NCBI GenBank assembly: GCA_035772405.1
Contig: JAYKKM010000005.1
Location: 723,501-787,500, forward strand
DNA: 64,000 nt
Direction: 5' to 3'
Source: Chrysogorgia sp. JL179-B06
Lineage: Eukaryota; Cnidaria; Anthozoa; Scleralcyonacea; Chrysogorgiidae
Part shown: piece after piece, positions 50,960 through 60,244 of the stretch
Layout: each line of letters begins with the position of its first letter
Numbering within the stretch: position 1 is the stretch's first letter
Position numbers and translations under genes: made by a program
Notes under the pieces: generated by a model
Told to the model about the DNA's origin: nothing
What the model saw: the letters and a program-made list of their open reading frames with translations, nothing else
Databases searched by the model: none

Positions 50960-51500
50960 GAGTAGCCATTAGGGAAAATTTTAACATCTGTAACAGGTTG
51001 TACAATATTACTTTACATGCATCTAATGGTAGTATGTCATTTGTGTTCAACTTCTGCGAATTCCTCGCGATATTAAAGGATCTTTGCAGCGTACCACGTC
51101 ACTACCCGATGGACGTTCGTCACTACCCGATGACGTTCATTCATAGACGTGCTAGTATATGCCAATCCAAGTTAACAAAAGATTTAGAGCTAAAATACCT
51201 CTTCCATAAGAGTATCACCATCCAATGCTTCGAATGTTGCACAACATCAACAAAATTATTCTCCTCCATTTACAATAATCGAACTTCTGCGCCCACATTT
51301 TTGGAGTGGCGGATTGGTAGTCACGCTGCAGAGAGCCTTTAAAACACTAAACAATTTGAACTTAAAACTATTAAATTTTAACATTTTTTGTTACTGTGAC
51401 TATAGTTTGGGGCGAAAATTAAAAAGCCCGTTTCTTAAACAATTTTTAAGTTTCAACATAATGTGACTTTGTTAAGAAACCATTCAAAATCTAATCGTTT
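50960..51500. other. Space between the convergent integrase and HECT exons
   Basis: Contains two copies of GTCACTACCCGATG (51098 and 51119) and open frames without recognisable content. Presumably holds both 3' UTRs. Confidence 0.4.
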
Positions 51501-51754
51501 TTAAGCTCGACCAAAATAATTGTTAACAAACGCGTAGTCAAAAAAGCTGAAAAGCTCCTCCTTGTCTGCAGGTACTTGCTCTCCAATTGCAATTGTGAGC
51601 TTGTTTATGCATGTATTGCTGGTTGGAAGGCACGACAGCATTTGCTTATCAAACACGATGGATGGCTTGATCTTGTAGCCTAACACCGGTTCATTTTCGC
51701 TACCGGTGACAAACCTAAGGATGTCTTCTAGGGATATTGATCCACGTCTTTTGG
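51501..51754 (-). CDS. HECT ubiquitin-ligase C-lobe exon, opposite strand of the transposon
   Basis: On the minus strand, acceptor TTTTATATTGTAAG precedes a frame reading RRGSISLEDILRFVTGSENE then PVLGYKIKPSIVFDKQMLSC then LPTSNTCINKLTIA. This is the end of a HECT domain: LEDIL-F-TG, PP/VLG-type turn, and LPTS-TC-N-L with the catalytic Cys that takes ubiquitin as a thioester. The last residues (FFDYAFVNNYFGRA, stop at 51501) match the closing helix and the usual Phe-Gly ending. The N-lobe exons were not found, apart from one coding-like piece further along. Confidence 0.75.
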
Positions 51755-51841
51755 CTTACAATATAAAAAAGAAAATTTTGTATTATTGTTTGAACTATAT
51801 TTGCGGGGAGATTGACGATGTATTTATAAGCGAAAAATACA

Positions 51842-52660
51842 GCCTCGTAGGGTATTATTGCCGCCCCTCGGCATCCTGCGCGTTTAATTCGCAGAGGGTC
51901 GGCGGGGAGCGGAGATAACACACTGGTCAGTAATGTAGCAAGGATTTCACCGCGGAGGAGGCTGACAGTGACGACACATGCCAATATTTTTGGTTTCTGA
52001 ATTTCCTGTATTTTGTGGGCACTTTCGAGCAAAATATAGTCTTAAATTAGATTTTTACAACAACATCTTTAAGAAATATTTAGTTTCAGAATGGTTGACA
52101 ATAACATTTGATGTGAGACATGAATTCTATTTTAGTCTGTGCACCATCTAGGCTAATAATACTTGTATAATATTATCACCCTGAGGGCGCGGCTTATGCG
52201 CCGTACTACAGATTTACTTTTAGCTATACCAAATCACTTTATAGCAGGTGCGTAGGAAGCATTTAATAAGTGGGTATATGCCAAGAGCGAGGCAGGGGCG
52301 CACATCCAAAAATTTGTTTGGGGGGTGCTCTTTGTTCTGGGACCGACTTTCTTGATGTTCCTGTTTGATAAGCTTACAGTACCACCCCTGACGATCTAAC
52401 AACCCTAATAACAATGGGAAATTTAATATATATATATATATGCGGGTTTCAAAGTGGGAGGCTAATGCACGTGCCCTTTAGGGGGGACCGGGGGCATGCT
52501 CCCCCGGAAATTTTTGATTTATCTAAACCCCTAAATTCCTATTTCCTGCATTTTGAGGGTGGTTTTAATAAAAAAATATTAAGATTTTTTAATGGACCAT
52601 AATATTATATATTACAGTATTTTTATTGTCGAAAAGAAGATATTAGCTTGAGTTTTTTAC
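51842..52660. other. Repeat-like sequence inside the transposon
   Basis: GC-rich near-palindrome at 51858-51916 (GCCGCCCCTCGGCATCCTGC ... GGTCGGCGGGG). At 52245-52600 are blocks of dispersed repeats (GGGGCGCACATCC; GGGGGCATGCTCCCCCGGAAA) that also appear in part at 25900 and 53000. These look like later insertions. Confidence 0.4.
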
Positions 52661-52676
52661 TTAAAATGCCTGGAAG

Positions 52677-52840
52677 CTGGAGCAAAACTAGCCTACTCAA
52701 ATTATCAAACACTAATAATGCGTCGGGTTTGTGGAAGCTCTGCCCAATGATCAACAAGTTTTTCAAGATCAATTGAGTCAGTCATATCTTTTTCGCATCC
52801 AAGTGTCACGAAGTCCTTAACGCAATCAGAAATTGTGTAA
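52677..52840 (-). pseudogene. Unidentified coding-like segment
   Basis: Minus frame reads KTGYTISDCVKDFVTLGCEK then DMTDSIDLEKLVDHWAELPQ TRRI. Composition and helix pattern look like real protein, possibly an upstream exon of the HECT gene, but I do not recognise the domain and clear splice sites are missing. Confidence 0.35.
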
Positions 52841-52859
52841 CCAGTTTTTATCTTTCTTG

Positions 52860-53235
52860 GGCACGGAAATGATCATATTAGTACGTAATACTTATACTGG
52901 TCGATCGGAACCGAATATGGCAGTCTGACAGACAATTTGGGACCGACTTTTCGGACCGATTCCCAAATGTTGGGGGGGGGGGGTGTGACACCCCCACACC
53001 CCCCTAATGTGCGCCCCTGGAGCGAGCGACGAAGTTGCGAGCTCCCCGAACATTTTTTGATTCCGAAACGAAATTTCCTGCATTTCGAGAAAAGCAGTAA
53101 CAAATAACAATCAGATTCAATAACCCAGGCCAAACGTACAGCCAAACTAACACATCTGTGAGGAACGGTTTATCTTAAAACCATTGAACAAATGGCGCTT
53201 GTGCAAATGCCCAAAGTAAAAAAACGTACCTGTAT
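52860..53235. other. Repeat scraps inside the right arm
   Basis: A 14-G run at about 52972, then CACCCCCACACCCCCCTAAT and GTGCGCCCCTGG. Dispersed-repeat debris; no gene. Confidence 0.4.
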
Positions 53236-54161
53236 AGTCAGACCAAATCACTTTTACCTACATCAATCCCGTTGTAGTTAGACCAAATCACTTCTAGCCA
53301 GACCAATCCTGTTTTAGCTAGACCAATCCTGTTTTAGCTAGACCAATCCTGTTTTAGCTAGACCAATTCACTTTTAGCTAGACCAATCCTGTTTTAGCTA
53401 GACCAATTCACCTTTCTTTAGCTAGACCAATTCACTTTTAGCTAGACCAATTCACCTTTAGCTAGACCAATTCACCTTTAGCTAGACCAATTCACTTTTA
53501 GCTAGACCGATTCATTTTTAGCTAGACCAATGCACTTTTAGCTAGACCAATTCACCTTTAGCTCGACCAATTCACTTTTAGCTAGACCAATTCACTTTTA
53601 GCTAGACCAATTCACCTTTAGCTCGACCAATTCACCTTTAGCTAGACCAATTCACTTTTAGCTAGACCGATTCACTTTTAGCTAGACCGATTCATTTTTA
53701 GCTAGACCAATTCACTTTTAGCTAGACCAATTCACTTTTAGCTAGACCGATTCACTTTTAGCTAAACCAATTCACTTTTAGCTAGACCAATTCACTTTTA
53801 GCTAAACCAATTCACTTTTAGCTAGGCCGATCCCCTATTACCTATACCAATCCTGTTTTAGCTAGACCGATCCCCTATTACGCACACACCAATCCTGTTT
53901 TAGCTGGACCAATCCTGTTTTAGCTAGACCAATCAACTGAATTTTGCTGAACCAATCTAGTTTTAGCTAGACCAATTCAGTTTACGCTAGATCAATCCAC
54001 ATAGTCAAGCTAAACCAATCGATATTATGCTATACCAAGTAAGTTTGTGCTATACCATTTCGACAGTGATTGCTGTACCATCTCTAACTACACTAGACCA
54101 GTTCAAAGTATGCTTCGCCGTTTTACATTCGATGTATTTTTGGTGGCGATGGCCTTCCATA
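53236..54161 (-). repeat. Right arm: 20-bp array plus outer domain
   Basis: Mirror of the left arm: array at about 53250-53840 in complement, outer domain 53841-54161. One unit near 53411 is disrupted by a few extra bases (CCTTTCTTTAGC), so copy register differs from the left arm. Confidence 0.93.
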
Positions 54162-54461
54162 TGAAACCGTTTGGCGACTCTCAGTCCAAGGTGGAAAATA
54201 TGTAGGTAACGCCGAAGATATTCGGCGTGGACTTCGAAGGCGCTTGGCGTACTGGCGTATGATCGTGGTAGTACTTGGCGTATTTTCAATGAAATATTTG
54301 GTGTATGCTGGCGTGGCGTCAGGGCGTGCACGCCGTTAATCTACTTTTGCGCGTTAACTTGAATAATTTTGTTTCCTTCACCCACGTTTATCTCATACAT
54401 CATCTTTAGTGTTGGTATTGTTCAAAGCTAGAATAATTCCTTTTTTCCATCTTTAGATGAA

Positions 54462-54990
54462 AAGAAGAAAAATGTAGCATTTGGTTTGTTACCCTGTATC
54501 CTTCCTTCAGGAAGAAAGGGTATAGAAGAGCTGCAGTATCGATGATGCACTATAATCATTCATGGATGTTAAACCTGTGAGTTTTTAAGTATTGTTTGCA
54601 AAGAATAATAGAATACATGTAGCATATATGCAGTACAAATATTTTATTTATGAATTAAGTGCTGTCTTTGCCTACTTTCTCCCGGTAACTCTTTTTTTTA
54701 ATCACTGTATTATAGCTGGGAACTAACATGCCAAAATACCTTGAGGACGTGGGAAATTACAGGCCATTCATCCTAATAATTCATGGGAGTACACAATCAA
54801 GTGTTGTTGCTGAAGGGCAAAGCTTGGAGCATCCCACCATTGATGATGACAAGGTCGGCCACCAAACATCCTCTGCAGTTATCGCCATGCGAACTGCATT
54901 GAAGACTTCAGGTCTGAACAGGTCTGAAGTTCAAACATGTGGTAGCTTAGTTGCATGTAACACGCACTTGTTAAAATTCAGTTTTTGTAA
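54462..54990 (+). other. Two exon-like frames of unknown protein
   Basis: After a CCATCTTTAG acceptor, DEKKKNVAFGLLPCILPSGR is open; after TTATAG at about 54716, NMPKYLEDVGNYRPFILIIH ... DDKVGHQTSSAVIAMRTALK to donor-like CAG|GTCTGA at about 54911. They lie just outside the right arm and may belong to an older transposon into which the 8.7-kb element jumped. Family not recognised. Confidence 0.35.
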
Positions 54991-55249
54991 CTGAAATAGG
55001 TAATTTGTATGTAAGTGATTGTCCTAAAAATAAAATGTGTTTATTGTTTATGATCCAATTTGAACTTCATTTCCAAACTGCAGGCTAGTTTTGAGTATTT
55101 TGTATGTTCTGGCTTGGGAAGTAAATCCGAGTCTCTCGCCAGCTCCCAGCCGGTGACAACAGCAATTTACTGCTACATCAAGCTCCAATTGCCAGATTAA
55201 TGTTACAGAGTGGATTTATAAGGCCATAACCATGCAAGATTCTGGCAAT

Positions 55250-55700
55250 CTTGAAGTTATTTGTCCAGGAATTATTTTGGTTGCTCATAATTCATCTAAC
55301 CAAGATCCTGGTAATATTTATAGGTTTTTGACAAGGAAACTTTAAATTTATGACCATAATTCCTGGTTAAAGCTAATTCATTTAACCTGAATCCTAGTAA
55401 TATTTCTAGGTTTTTGACCAGGCAACTTGTTAAATTTATGACCATAGTTCCTGGTTAAAGATAATTCATCTAACCAGGATCCTGGTAATATTTCTAGGTT
55501 TTTGACCAGGCAACTTGTTAAATTTATGACCATAATTCCTGGTTAAAGATAATTCATTTAACCAGGATCCTGGTAATATTTCTAGGTTTTTGACCAGGCA
55601 ACTTGTTAAATTTGTGACCATAATTCCTGGTTAAAGTTTACCAGGATTCTGGTGAAATTATTTCACCAGGATTTCCTGGTCAGTTTAACCAGGTTTGTGT
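55250..55700. repeat. Tandem repeats of about 115 bp built on CCAGGATCCTGG
   Basis: Four degenerate copies of a unit with TTTAACCAGGATCCTGGTAA, TTTTTGACCAGGCAACTTG and TTATGACCATAATTCCTGG. It continues into shorter CCAGG/CCTGG palindromes up to 55760 and may form the inner arm of the element ending at 55780. Confidence 0.75.
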
Positions 55701-55776
55701 CGATGGCATATTGACCCGGAGGCTGGTAAAAATTTGACCCTATCCTGGTGAAATTTAACCAGAGTGTTTTTAGAGT

Positions 55777-56260
55777 GTGGAAAGAAACGTAGGAAAGCGC
55801 TTCCTCACCTTTATCGACCAACATTTCCCCAAATCAAACACACATAAGAAAATCTTTAACCGAAACACGCTCAAATTAAGCTACAGCTGCGTGAGTAACA
55901 TCAAAAGCATAATAACGAACCCAGTGAAGAAAAGAAAAAATGCAATTGCCGCAAATCAAACAATTAAGTGCCCTATGGACGGATATACACAAACGTTAAC
56001 AAGAAATGCAACCTATGCTTATGGGAAAAGTATTTCATAATATGTAAACCTAATATGCCCACACTTAATAAGAGAAATGAACTGATGTCGAGCTGTAGAC
56101 ATTCGAAGAAGTTTTTATTGAACACTCCCATCACTTAAACATACATGTACATACTACATACTTAAATAAAGCGAGTGCATTGTTCTACATTCTCAGTAAT
56201 TAGTTACTATTGGCAGTTGCCTGATGATTGCTTCGCGAGAAACATGAAACTCTGAGTAGC
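55777..56260 (+). mobile_element. Penelope-like (RT/GIY-YIG) element type C, 3' fragment
   Basis: Frame [20 protein letters not shown] then [18 protein letters not shown] is the connector between RT and GIY-YIG in a retroelement family common in cnidarians. After deletion of most of GIY-YIG, another frame reads [19 protein letters not shown], the usual C-terminus. A hammerhead-like motif follows at 56221. Confidence 0.65.
56221..56243 (+). ncRNA. Hammerhead-like core in the type C tail
   Basis: CUGAUGA, stem II UUGC/GCGA with a 3-nt loop, then GAAAC. No palindromic stem III or matched stem I, so only partial. Confidence 0.4.
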
Positions 56261-56294
56261 GATTAAATGTTTTTAAACAAATTATCTAGCTTCG

Positions 56295-56299
<5 letters not shown>

Positions 56300-56346
<47 letters not shown>

Positions 56347-56386
56347 ATTTTATATATATATATATATATATATATTGTATTATATA
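56300..56386. repeat. (AT)n microsatellite
   Basis: Two AT tracts separated by TTGTATTT. Confidence 0.95.
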
Positions 56387-56390
56387 AGTT

Positions 56391-56470
56391 GCATTTTTCG
56401 CAACTGGTCCCGGTTTGGTCTTAAAATGTATGTATTCCAACACTCGAAATTTTCCTTCACCACAAATCCT
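56391..56470 (+). repeat. SINE 3' body, headless copy
   Basis: GTTGCATTTTTCGCAACTGG then TCCCGGTTTGGTC, identical to the body at 56662. The tRNA-like head is replaced by an AT tract. Confidence 0.6.
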
Positions 56471-56582
56471 TTCAACATGTAGTTTGATCGAGTGAAATGC
56501 CAAATATTACCTATAATATACCCAGAATCTTATCCCGGCATAACCACCATATATACAGAACTCGTGACTAGGCTCTTGGCAA

Positions 56583-56716
56583 CGGCTTCGTAGCTCAGTG
56601 GTCAGAGCACTGCACTAGCAATCGCAGGGTCGCGGGTTCAATTCCTACCGGAAGGCCGCTAAGTTGCATTTTTCGCAACTGGTCCCGGTTTGGTCTTAAA
56701 ATGTGCATGCTCCGCT
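56583..56716 (+). repeat. tRNA-derived SINE with intact A and B boxes
   Basis: The head GGCTTCGTAGCTCAGTGGTC has an A box (TAGCTCAGTGG) and a B box GGGTTCAATTCC about 45 nt later. The acceptor ends (GGCTTCG/CGGAAGGCC) pair only partly and the anticodon stem is mismatched, so a working tRNA is unlikely. The body AAGTTGCATTTTTCGCAACT is shared with two other copies. Confidence 0.7.

Positions 56717-56719
<3 letters not shown>

Positions 56720-56813
<94 letters not shown>
56720..56813. repeat. (AT)n microsatellite
   Basis: Nearly uninterrupted AT dinucleotides directly between the SINE and the hammerhead motif. Confidence 0.95.
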
Positions 56814-56814
<1 letters not shown>

Positions 56815-56859
56815 CTACAGACGGTACCGTTTCGGCCTTTTGGGCCTCATCAGTGTAGT
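56814..56859 (-). ncRNA. Complete hammerhead ribozyme motif
   Basis: Minus strand: stem I ACUACA/UGUAGU (6 bp), core CUGAUGA, stem II GGCC/GGCC with loop CAAAA, GAA, stem III ACGG/CCGU closed by UA (itself a palindrome), cleavage triplet GUC. Every conserved core position is present. Best ribozyme candidate in the window; probably from a Penelope-like element or retrozyme. Confidence 0.85.
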
Positions 56860-56959
56860 GCTGATGAGCAGGATGAAGGTAACTGCTATTTACAGTCACC
56901 CTTGATGCCACACAAATGTGGGACATCAATATATATATATATATATATAAATTATAGAT

Positions 56960-57050
56960 AAATTAAAGACAAGACATCACTTTGCTGTTACTCCGAGTTT
57001 CACGCTTACGCGATCGTCAGACAGACTTTAATGAAGATATATATATATAT
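56960..57050 (-). repeat. Penelope-like tail with hammerhead-like core
   Basis: Minus strand CUGACGA, a CGC/GCG stem with GUAA loop, then GAAACUCGGAGUAAC (core 56997-57020). This is the usual tail of type C-like elements. Bounded by AT tracts. Confidence 0.5.
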
Positions 57051-57154
57051 ATATATAATGCGGTACCAGCGGTTTTATCTGACAGCAGTTTTCATTTACA
57101 ACGGCAGGTACTTCACGTTATCCACGATATAGTGGATTCAGGATTAGCTGTGTT

Positions 57155-57218
57155 CTCGCAACTCGCAGCTTCCAACTCGCAACTCGCAACTCGCAACTAG
57201 CAACTCGCAGCTCGCATA
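57155..57218. repeat. (CTCGCAA)n heptamer minisatellite
   Basis: Complement of the array at 40318-40386, with CTCGCAG and CTAGCAA variants. Confidence 0.85.
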
Positions 57219-57707
57219 TTACCTATTCCCCTAAAAACACAGCTAAAATCCCTTAATAATATGTTTTGGAATAATTTAGTTTAGTTTTGCTTTTTTTATT
57301 TTACCTATAATCACACACGTCTCGGTTCTCACACAAGCACAGTCTCACATATCTTTTTAATCTCAAACCCTGTTTCTGGTTACCCTCTTTCGTAACACTC
57401 AACTCACTGACAGCTTTATTCTCACCTCTATAATAACCTTAAAATCAATTAACATAAACAGTCCACTTAATTAGTGTTATAATTCCCAACAAATTGATAT
57501 AATTCTTAAAGATATGTCGTACAAGTATTTTCTATCCATAAAATATCGTAAATATTAATGTTTTTCGCAAATCTTTTAATTTCGTAAATGTTTATTTCAT
57601 GCATATATTGTTAATAAATAATTCATAAATTTTAAATTTTTTCTCTTTATTAACATACTATAATCGTTTCCAACCGGGAAACAAACATCAAAATACTTCT
57701 TTGTATG
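57219..57707. other. No feature recognised
   Basis: AT-rich, non-coding. Confidence 0.4.
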
Positions 57708-57715
57708 TCTATTCT

Positions 57716-58078
57716 CAACCTCGTTCCCAGGGCATTTTGCCTCCACGGTGGTCCATTGCCTTTGTCTACTTTTTTTACCTGAATAATTGAGAAATGTTCA
57801 ATTCTCTTCAGAGTTGTTCATGTCATGAGCATTCGTCGGCATAAAAGCAGCTAACAAGCTTAATAATCCACCATACATCCATGGTTATCTCTTACAAAAG
57901 GTATGAAGAAGCATATATCCAATTTAGCGAAAGCTAGCATTCAAATTCAGATGAATAAATTATACTCGGCTGAATTAATTGAGTTTTATAAAAACCAATA
58001 GGATTATAGAATGGACCAGCCGATCCCAGGGCCATTTTCGCCGCCGTGGAGGCAAAATGCCCTGGGAACGAGGTTGTA
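57716..58078. mobile_element. MITE with CAACCTCGTTCCCAGGG ends
   Basis: A 33-bp TIR (CAACCTCGTTCCCAGGGCAT...) at 57716 and its complement to 58076. TCTATTCT occurs at 57708-57715 and 58079-58086, an 8-bp duplication if two extra bases (TA) belong to the right end. Same terminus type as 22526-23295. Confidence 0.75.
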
Positions 58079-58086
58079 TCTATTCT

Positions 58087-58369
58087 CATATGAACAATAT
58101 TATCCCCTGATATATGGATTTTTTAATAGTTAAAATTGAAAAATATAATTTTCTTTAAGTATTTTCCATTTCTTCTTTATCCGTCACCTTGATCCGCCAT
58201 CTTGGAAAAAATAAAATATTTTTTCTATTTGCTTTTAATGGTTTTTCTTCTTTTTCCTCCTTCTTATCCTTTTTTTCTGTGTCTGATTTTTTTTTCTTTT
58301 CTGTCTCATGCATTTTCATATTTCTTTAACTTTTTTTAATGATTTTTTCTCCTTTTTCCCTCCTTCTTC
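58087..58369. other. Pyrimidine-rich spacer, no gene
   Basis: Long T/C-rich stretch (58180-58370). Confidence 0.4.
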
Positions 58370-58893
58370 GCGGCGGAGAGTACGAAGCATGCCTCGTCGC
58401 GAGCATTCGAAAAGGCCACGTCCCTGAATGATTTCCTTCATGCAGGTCCACCTTAACAGAACCAGCTTTGGTTCGTACAAGGTTTAATCCAGTCGCTATC
58501 ACGGGTGATCTTAAACAAGCCTTCCTTCAAGTCCGCATCCCGGAAGAGTATAGGGATGCTTTAAGATTTCACTGGATCGCTGACGAGTCCAAACGTGTGG
58601 AGATTCTACGGTTCACTCGGGCGCTGTTTGGACTGGCTCCTTCGCCATTTCTGCTGGGAGGAGTGGTCGAGCAGCATCTGGAGAGCTGTCGTGATAGATA
58701 TCCTGAGATGGTGAAAGAGATAAAGAAGAGCATGTATGTGGATGACCTAATTAGTGGTGGCCCCAGAAGCTGCTAGCAAAGTCAAGACTATTTCAACCGA
58801 GATCTTAGCTCAGTCTGTGTTTGAACTGCATAAGTGGCATTCAAATGCAATCGAATTGGAACCCCAGGACGGTGTTTCCAGAGGAGTTGCAGG
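58370..58893 (+). pseudogene. BEL/Pao element 3: reverse transcriptase fragment
   Basis: Reads AITGDLKQAFLQVRIPEEYR (motif A Asp), LFGLAPSPFLLGGVVEQHLE and SMYVDDLISGG (motif C YVDD), then, in another frame, AASKVKTISTEILAQSVFEL and HKWHSNAIELE. It is cut at 58893 by the LTR of BEL 2. One frame change near 58768. Confidence 0.85.
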
Positions 58894-59204
58894 TGTCGGA
58901 AACTTGACCATTTGTTAACGTGTGAGATAAGTGAGAGATAATTAAGTTATATGTACTTGGATTATATTTAGTAGATTTAATAGTGACGATTGGTTTAAAC
59001 ATGTAGCGTAAACGGATCGAATGACGTAGTGATGAAGTAGCCAATAGAATAAGAGTAAATGGGAGTATGTAATCAGATAGTGAGTTGAGTGTGCGATAGA
59101 GAGCTGTGTGACTGTGAATCGTTTTTTAAGGAAAATAAACATGCAAAAAAACAACGTGATTATGTTTGCGAAGTGTTGGCGAATCGAGGAGGCAATCCCC
59201 GACA
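58894..59204 (+). repeat. 5' LTR of BEL element 2
   Basis: Starts TGTCGGAAACTTGACC and ends AATCCCCGACA, giving TGTCGG...CCGACA inverted ends. The first 45 or so bases recur at 63905, just after the polypurine tract. Confidence 0.85.
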
Positions 59205-59207
59205 TAG

Positions 59208-59226
59208 TGGCACCTCCGACGGGATT
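59208..59226 (+). promoter_or_regulatory. Primer-binding site of BEL 2
   Basis: TGGCACCTCCGACGGGATT starts three bases after the LTR. TGG pairs with a tRNA CCA end; the tRNA was not identified. Confidence 0.65.
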
Positions 59227-59318
59227 TAATTGTGATTGTAGCTCGATCAAGAGCAAGAACCTGTGTGGAGCCGAAGGGAAAATTGTTATCTCTCACATCT
59301 GAGAGTTTTGAGTAAACC

Positions 59319-60235
59319 ATGGACATGGAGAAAAAACTGGCCGAATTAAACGGCAAAATGAAGGCGCTAAATTTGACTATTGGGAAGTCTGACGAAGTTG
59401 TTGTAACGCGTAACAAAGAAGCGCTATCTAGACATGTGGCCTCTATAGCGAAGAAGGTAGAGACGATGTATACCTTAAAAGAAGAAATTATATTGTCAAA
59501 TTAAAATTCGTCGCAGACGAGACAGAACAGGACGTCCAACTGTGGGCCGAAAGTATCGACGCAAAACTTACCGAAGCAGACACTAAAGCCACGGATATAC
59601 AACAACTATTAACCAAAATGAAAGAAGAGGAGATGGGAGTACGTACAACGCGCAGAAGTTGAACAAGCACAGCGCGCGGCAGACAACAAAGAACTGGAAA
59701 AGCAATTGGCTCTCGAACGAGCGAAACATGAGTTAGAACAAGCGCACAAAGAGGAAGAACGGAAACGAGAGTTGCAACATCAAGCGGAGATTCTAAATCA
59801 AAAGCTGAAGTATCAGAAGTCCTTGGAAACGGAGCAGGAGATGAAATCGAAAAAGGTAACAAGTACTAAATTGCCCAAATTAACAATAACTAAGTTTAGT
59901 GGTAAATTTTATGATTGGTTACCGTTCTGGAATGCGTTTGAAGCGGAAATAGATTCTTCCGACTTAACCCTGGTGGCAAAATTTGGGTACCTAAAAGAAT
60001 GGCTAGGGCCCAATTGTGAGGGGTGATGTTGATGGGTTACCGTTCACCACCGAAGGCTACCGACGAGCGAAGAATATCCTCCAGAGTGAGTACGGCAAAG
60101 TGAGTGAGATCATTAACGCCCATGTACAGCATATTATGGAATTGCCAATCATAAGTGATACACAACCTGCCAAAGTGCATGATTTCTACAAAACATCAAT
60201 GTTCAATCATTGGAAACTCTTGGTAAAATAGAGCG
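59319..60235 (+). pseudogene. BEL 2 gag
   Basis: Starts MDMEKKLAELNGKMKALNLT. A coiled-coil region (ALERAKHELEQAHKEEERKR) is followed by LPKLTITKFSGKFYDWLPFW, the DUF1759-type gag core typical of BEL/Pao, and GYRRAKNILQSEYGKVSEII. Shifts near 59500, 59640 and 60020. Confidence 0.8.
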
Positions 60236-60244
60236 AGTGAATGA

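Larger units (their letters stand above)
45459..54161 (+). mobile_element. Foldback-armed DDE transposon, 8.7 kb, with TGAAAC duplication
   Basis: Ends TATGGAAGGCCATCGCCACC (45459) and its exact complement (54161). TGAAAC is present directly outside both (45453-45458 and 54162-54167), a 6-bp target duplication. Each arm has an outer domain of about 340 bp (I see two mismatches between arms) and an inner array of a 20-bp unit. Inside, on the plus strand, is a five-exon transposase-like integrase gene. On the minus strand is a HECT ubiquitin-ligase exon. Long tandem-repeat arms recall foldback elements and sea-urchin TU elements. The integrase resembles IS3-type DDE enzymes found in animal DNA transposons; the exact superfamily needs a database match. 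Confidence 0.9.
43470..55780. mobile_element. Possible large TIR element around the 8.7-kb transposon
   Basis: CCACACTCTAAAAACACTC at 43470 and its complement ending at 55780 match over 22 bp or so, and both continue into GGTGAAAT/CCTGGT-rich sequence. If one element, it held about 3.6 kb before the 45459-54161 insertion. No target duplication was seen, so the ends could belong to two different copies. Confidence 0.35.

Noticed and set aside
54050..54331. Minus-strand frame continuing through the transposon duplication site
   Set aside because: It is open if the transposon is removed, but no protein family is recognised and codon content reflects GCC/CGCC repeats.
56583..56658. A functional tRNA gene
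   Set aside because: A and B boxes are good, but the anticodon stem is mismatched, the acceptor pairs poorly, and the sequence continues into a body shared with two other copies. It is a tRNA-derived SINE.
56267..56929. Tyr/Ile repeat frames
   Set aside because: Produced by (AT)n microsatellites on both strands.
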